NCBI GenBank assembly: GCA_002839375.1
Contig: PGXY01000005.1
Span: forward strand, 1-64,000
Source of the DNA: Spirochaetae bacterium HGW-Spirochaetae-1
GTDB lineage: Bacteria; Spirochaetota; UBA4802; UBA5550
Length of the DNA: 64,000 nucleotides
Reading direction: 5' to 3'
The translations under genes and the position numbers were made by a program. Shown in pieces: positions 60,783-64,000 of the stretch; position 1 is the first letter of the stretch, and each line of letters begins with the position of its first letter. The notes beneath the pieces are model-generated. The model did not search any database. It was given only the letters and a program-made list of their open reading frames with translations, and was not told the origin of the DNA.

Positions 60783-62144
60783 CTACTGCAATATGGAAAG
60801 ATAAGCAGGAGCGGTACCCACGGTAACTGTTGTGATTACAGTATTTGTTGTCCCGCTTATTACTGAGACCGTACCGGAACCGCTATTGGTAACATATATT
60901 CTATTAGCCGCTGAATTAACGGCAACACCGGTTGGAGTGGCACCCACCGTTATTGTTGTAACTAAACTGTTCGTGTTGCCGTCAATAACTGTTACCGTCC
61001 CATCGCCCGAATTGGCAACATATATTCTATTAGTAACCGGATTGATATCTATTCCAACGGGGGAACCGCCTGCTGCTATATTTTGAATGACCGTATCGGT
61101 TGCCCCGTTGATTACAGAAATATCATCGCCGTAATTGTTTGTCGTGTAAATTCTATTGGTATTTTGATTGATTGCAATACCATAATTATTATCGATTAAA
61201 GATGTAAGGTCAGTGACTGGTGTTGCCGCATCGGTTGAGCTGTTGATGACAAATACCTGGCTGCCCCCCCAGTCGGCTACATAAATCTTGTTAGTCACAG
61301 TATTTATTTTTATATCACTGGGATATGTCATATTAGCTAAACTATTTGCGATGGGGTATCCGGTGCCGGAGATAAGCGTATTTGTTGCTCCATTGAATAC
61401 TGAAACCGCGGCATCATATTCCATGGAAACATAAATTTTATTTGTATTTAAATTTATTGCTATTCCGCCGCTATCGTAATTGCTGCCGGGAAAATCAGCG
61501 GTCAATGTCGCAATCGGGGTGTCCGTATTCCCGTCAATCACCGTCACATTATTACTGTCGATATTTGAGATATATATTTTTTTACTTGTTTGATTTATCG
61601 CGATAGCATAGGGACTTGCCCCTGCACTCACTGTAGTGTTAATTGTATTATCCAGACCATTTATTACCGATATGTTGCCGCTTCCACTATTAGCAACATA
61701 TATCTTTCCCAATACAGACTGCATTGTGATTAAAATAGTATTCGATTCACCGGCCCTGAGAGAAACCCGTGAAGTGCCCGCATAAAGTAGTTCATTTGCC
61801 GAATCTTTTGCCTCTACCGTAAAAAGACGCTGGTTTCCCGAGGGCACTTCAAGAACAATTGATGCTACATCAGATGCATAACTATTCTCAATCGTCGACA
61901 TGTCAGGAGCGGTTACCCTGACAGTGATAGACGCGACATTTGAAGGCACCTGCGCGTGGGCCTCGGCAGCAAAAAATCGCAGTACTCTATCAATGAGCGA
62001 CTGGTCCAGACAGGCATTCGTTGATTGTGATTTGATATTAATAATAACCGTTGAGTAGCCGTTACTAAGGGAACATTTGTAAATTGAAAGGCTCATGGTC
62101 AGAATTAAAATAACTGGCAATACAATTGTCCTGTCGCTTTTCAT
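60783..62144 (-). CDS. YVTN-repeat beta-propeller lipoprotein
   Basis: A 453-residue protein with an N-terminal signal and lipid Cys candidate near residue 24 (SIYKC). An N-terminal Ig/carboxypeptidase-regulatory-like segment (about 30-145) precedes roughly seven YVTN repeats: KIYVANSGSGNISVINGLDN.., KIYISNIDSNNVTVIDGNTD.., NRIYVANSGDGTVTVIDGNT.., NRIYVTNSGSGTVSVISGT. YVTN propellers sit on surfaces or in the periplasm and bind partners. The repeat DNA is internally similar. AT-rich. Confidence 0.85.
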   Translation of the reverse strand: MKSDRTIVLPVILILTMSLSIYKCSLSNGYSTVIINIKSQSTNACLDQSLIDRVLRFFAAEAHAQVPSNVASITVRVTAPDMSTIENSYASDVASIVLEVPSGNQRLFTVEAKDSANELLYAGTSRVSLRAGESNTILITMQSVLGKIYVANSGSGNISVINGLDNTINTTVSAGASPYAIAINQTSKKIYISNIDSNNVTVIDGNTDTPIATLTADFPGSNYDSGGIAINLNTNKIYVSMEYDAAVSVFNGATNTLISGTGYPIANSLANMTYPSDIKINTVTNKIYVADWGGSQVFVINSSTDAATPVTDLTSLIDNNYGIAINQNTNRIYTTNNYGDDISVINGATDTVIQNIAAGGSPVGIDINPVTNRIYVANSGDGTVTVIDGNTNSLVTTITVGATPTGVAVNSAANRIYVTNSGSGTVSVISGTTNTVITTVTVGTAPAYLSILQ

Positions 62145-62359
62145 ATTTACCGCCTCACGGATTAATATTATTGCCGATTGAAACTTTTAAAATTATAATC
62201 CTCTTCCATTTTATTGTAAACCACAATATTGGATATTCATAATTAATCATGTACAACGAATTCTTCCTGCCCCATGCCATGATTTTTTGTTTCAAATGAA
62301 GCAATGCATAGCAGAAATAAGCGAAAATCCTTATTAATTATGACACTGGAAAATGAAAT

Positions 62360-62794
62360 TTATTCGTATCCGATCTCCGGTGTCAATTTGACCTTGCCTC
62401 TTGCAAATACGCCGTTGCCCCGGGCGATTTCCCGGCCGTCCTGGTCATAAAGAACCGATTCAGCGAAAAATTGTGTGCTTGTCGAATTCACGACTTTCCC
62501 TATGGCCTTAACGGTCCCCGTTGAAACCGGCCTGATCAGGTATGTGGTAAAGGATGTGGTCAAAACAAAAACATCGTATACCAGAGAATTGACGGCGAAC
62601 CATGCCGCGTTGTCAAGGGCCAGAAAATACATTGATCCATGCAACGCGCCGGCAGCGTGAAACAACTCTTCTCTGACCGGCAGGGTAATCTCGGCCTGTC
62701 CTTCGCTGACAACGACACGTGCCCCGGCCAGCTTAACTATGGGCGCGGAATGCATCATGTTTTCGAGTTTTCGATAATGATTTTCTTTTGTCAT
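62360..62794 (-). CDS. Hotdog-fold thioesterase (PaaI/YbgC-like)
   Basis: A 144-residue hotdog protein: EITLPVREELFHAAGALHGSMYFLALDNAAWFAVNSLV (about 33-70) carries the conserved HG-x-x-Y/A and Asn of the PaaI group; TSFTTYLIRPVSTGTVKAIGKVVN is the central strand pair. Members hydrolyse short or aromatic acyl-CoA thioesters. GAGAG lies 7 bp ahead of the ATG at 62794 (an ATG two codons earlier is also possible). Followed downstream, 60-bp spaced, by the PlsC-like gene in the same direction; no clear operon. Confidence 0.8.
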   Translation of the reverse strand: MTKENHYRKLENMMHSAPIVKLAGARVVVSEGQAEITLPVREELFHAAGALHGSMYFLALDNAAWFAVNSLVYDVFVLTTSFTTYLIRPVSTGTVKAIGKVVNSTSTQFFAESVLYDQDGREIARGNGVFARGKVKLTPEIGYE

Positions 62795-62859
62795 GACCAT
62801 ACTCTCATATAATTTGATATTCAGAAAATTTCACACCGTGCATTTTCTAAAGCCAGACA

Positions 62860-63432
62860 CTATTTATAATCCACAGGAATAGAATCTACCTCCAGAGGAA
62901 ATTCATAACCGGCCTTCCGGTATATTTCACGGATTTTGAGAATATCCGCCACCTTATCATCACCGGGAATCACTTCTCCAAGCCAGCGGGTAATTTTTTG
63001 CTCATTATCCAGATACCAGCAGAGAATGGAAACATTTGCATTTTTGGCAATATGCCAGAAGCCGGTTTTAATGGTCTTCACATCTTTGCGGGACCCCTCG
63101 GGAACAATGGCGAGAAAAAATACATCTTTCTCTTCAAAGATCTGCACCATCTGCCCCACAACACCCTGAGACGCATGTCTATCAACAGGAATACCGCCCA
63201 TCATTCTCAGAAATAAGGACATTGGCCATCTGAACCATTCTTTCTTGATCATGATATGCCCGGTTATTTTGGCAATCCTGAACCCGGTAAAAGCACGGAC
63301 CGTGTCCATATTTGTCGTGTGGGGAAAACCTATAATCACATGTTTATTTGAAAAATAAGGAGGAAGAGGCTCAAAGCGCCAACCCATGAGCATGTATAAT
63401 CCTTTTCCGCATAGACTTAACAAAACTTTCAT
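62860..63432 (-). CDS. PlsC-like 1-acyl-glycerol-phosphate acyltransferase
   Basis: A 190-residue acyltransferase with the catalytic H-x4-D at H38-D43 (HTTNMD) and the second motif VPEGSRKD (110-117), plus a central GIPVDRH. These define the PlsC family that acylates lysophosphatidate on the inner-membrane face. It is shorter than typical PlsC (about 240 residues) and lacks an obvious N-terminal membrane anchor, so it may act on a different acceptor. The ATG has a GGAGTTGAA SD; the thioesterase gene lies 65 bp downstream on the same strand. Confidence 0.8.
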   Translation of the reverse strand: MKVLLSLCGKGLYMLMGWRFEPLPPYFSNKHVIIGFPHTTNMDTVRAFTGFRIAKITGHIMIKKEWFRWPMSLFLRMMGGIPVDRHASQGVVGQMVQIFEEKDVFFLAIVPEGSRKDVKTIKTGFWHIAKNANVSILCWYLDNEQKITRWLGEVIPGDDKVADILKIREIYRKAGYEFPLEVDSIPVDYK

Positions 63433-63589
63433 TTCAACTCCTGTTTCCGATTCATTGCTGCTTTATAAGGGACCCACTCCTTTCTGACCAGATCGGATAT
63501 AGATATCTTACCACATAGCAGACCCGCCTGTTCATACACAACACATATTCAACTTTTTAAAATTATTCATCATATTCCATGTGGGTTGT

Positions 63590-63690
63590 TTCAATGTGTT
63601 TCATCCAGCTAAGCCTGCTACTGATGACCGTTATGTCAAATTAATAGCAGAAAGCTCCTGGCAGGCAGGGGATTTTTTACATTTTCCCAT
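63590..63690 (+). repeat. Interspersed repeat family A, divergent copy
   Basis: CAATGTGTTTCATCCAGC, CTGATGACCGTTATGTCAA, ATTAATAGCAGAAAG, CTCCTGGCAGGCAGGGG then a T-run. The remaining spacer, 63433-63589 and 63691-63813, shows only the half MITE at 63752. Confidence 0.7.
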
Positions 63691-63751
63691 GGATAATTTC
63701 CAGGCGTTACTTGTCGGGGTTCCTCGTCAGGATCTGGAAAAGTTTTTCCAT

Positions 63752-63794
63752 TTTAATTGTTAATGAAAAACCTTATTTTTGCAAGGTGCCCATA
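63752..63794. repeat. Half copy of the palindromic MITE-like element
   Basis: GTTAATGAAAAACCTTATTT, then TTGCAAGGTGCCCATAA, is the reverse complement of the left half of the 23177-23248 element with only a few differences, including its outer flank. Confidence 0.7.
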
Positions 63795-63813
63795 AGTCTT
63801 TTCCGGGGATATC

Positions 63814-64000
63814 TCAGTATCCCCTCCAGCGAAGGAATCGGATCACGGGTTCCAGAAGTCCGCGCACGGCGGCACGAAGCGCCGGTCTCGGCGAAATCCA
63901 TGCAGCCACGGCAGGGCTGAGCCGATAGTAGAGTGCGACCAGCAGCCTGCCCGGCAGGTGCGGTTTAAGAGCGGAATCCCTGAAGCGCCTGAGGCTCATC
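63814..64000 (-). CDS. C-terminal part of a CFI-box-CTERM-like protein (runs off window)
   Basis: The last 61 codons of a minus-strand gene that continues past the window edge. LRRFRDSALKPHLPGRLLVALYYRLSPAVAAW, RPALRAAVRGLLEPVIRFLRW match the C-terminal tail of CFI-box-CTERM proteins, where it follows a CFIATAAYG-type motif and is thought to be a sorting or anchoring tail. That motif would lie beyond 64000. A GGGGATA/TATCCCC hairpin spans the stop codon (63805-63824). Confidence 0.6.
   Translation of the reverse strand, partial: MSLRRFRDSALKPHLPGRLLVALYYRLSPAVAAWISPRPALRAAVRGLLEPVIRFLRWRGY

Noticed and set aside
1-64000. CRISPR array or tRNA cluster
   Set aside because: Repeats are dispersed and not regularly spaced with unique spacers, and no cloverleaf-like tRNA gene was recognised by eye.

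Overview
The window comes from a Gram-negative, heterotrophic bacterium. Evidence is the many predicted lipoproteins with a lipobox, a five-POTRA BamA-type protein, inner-membrane sensors, a beta-oxidation operon and periplasmic beta-propellers. I cannot place it firmly. The mix of START proteins, flavin desaturase-like enzymes, DUF1846 and a CFI-box-CTERM-like tail would fit an environmental spirochaete or a deltaproteobacterium-like lineage (low confidence). No rRNA or tRNA gene and no CRISPR array was seen.

Layout. 1-11.3 kb: an acyl-CoA synthetase alpha-type subunit, a membrane protein, a GGDEF-domain remnant, a WD40 protein, a triple twin-CX3C secreted protein, a metallo-beta-lactamase-fold protein divergent from a TetR gene across tandem palindromes, a membrane GGDEF/EAL protein and a B12/radical SAM enzyme. 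11.3-16.7 kb: a tight five-gene minus-strand operon that interleaves two START-domain proteins with three FAD oxidoreductases behind a 30-bp palindrome. This is the most coherent unexplained system here. 16.8-21.4 kb: a lipoprotein, a TetR regulator, two overlapping Fe-S protein genes and DUF1846. 21.7-25 kb: a PHP-domain lipoprotein, a palindromic MITE-like element and an MFS exporter.

25-35.5 kb is an AT-rich accessory stretch. It holds a lipase-like lipoprotein, remnants of nitroreductase and dihydroorotate dehydrogenase genes on either side of an interspersed repeat, a sialidase-fold lipoprotein, a HepT/MntA toxin-antitoxin pair, a POTRA-only protein, a TPR protein, a radical SAM enzyme and a membrane AraC regulator. 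35.8-43.5 kb is a fatty-acid oxidation operon (thiolase, fused hydratase/dehydrogenase, acyl-CoA dehydrogenase, thiolase) divergent from a GntR/FadR-type regulator and a DAPG/phloretin-hydrolase-like gene. A 29-bp palindrome lies in the shared promoter region. 43.6-45.1 kb: SlyX-like protein, a RelE/Phd toxin-antitoxin pair with a 36-bp palindromic operator, and an array of hairpins carrying AGGA in their loops that resembles CsrA-binding RNA.

45-64 kb: a beta-helix lipoprotein, long-chain acyl-CoA ligase, cysteine desulfidase, a TetR plus ATC-hydrolase-like pair, transposase remnants, RlmD-like methyltransferase, DUF523, a three-repeat fibronectin-like lipoprotein, RsgA, a serine hydrolase, a YVTN propeller, a hotdog thioesterase, a PlsC-like acyltransferase and the tail of a CFI-box-CTERM-like protein.

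At least ten full or partial copies of a 60-170 bp intergenic repeat, all in the same orientation, punctuate the AT-rich accessory islands. Several abut truncated genes, so the element marks sites of insertion, deletion or recombination.
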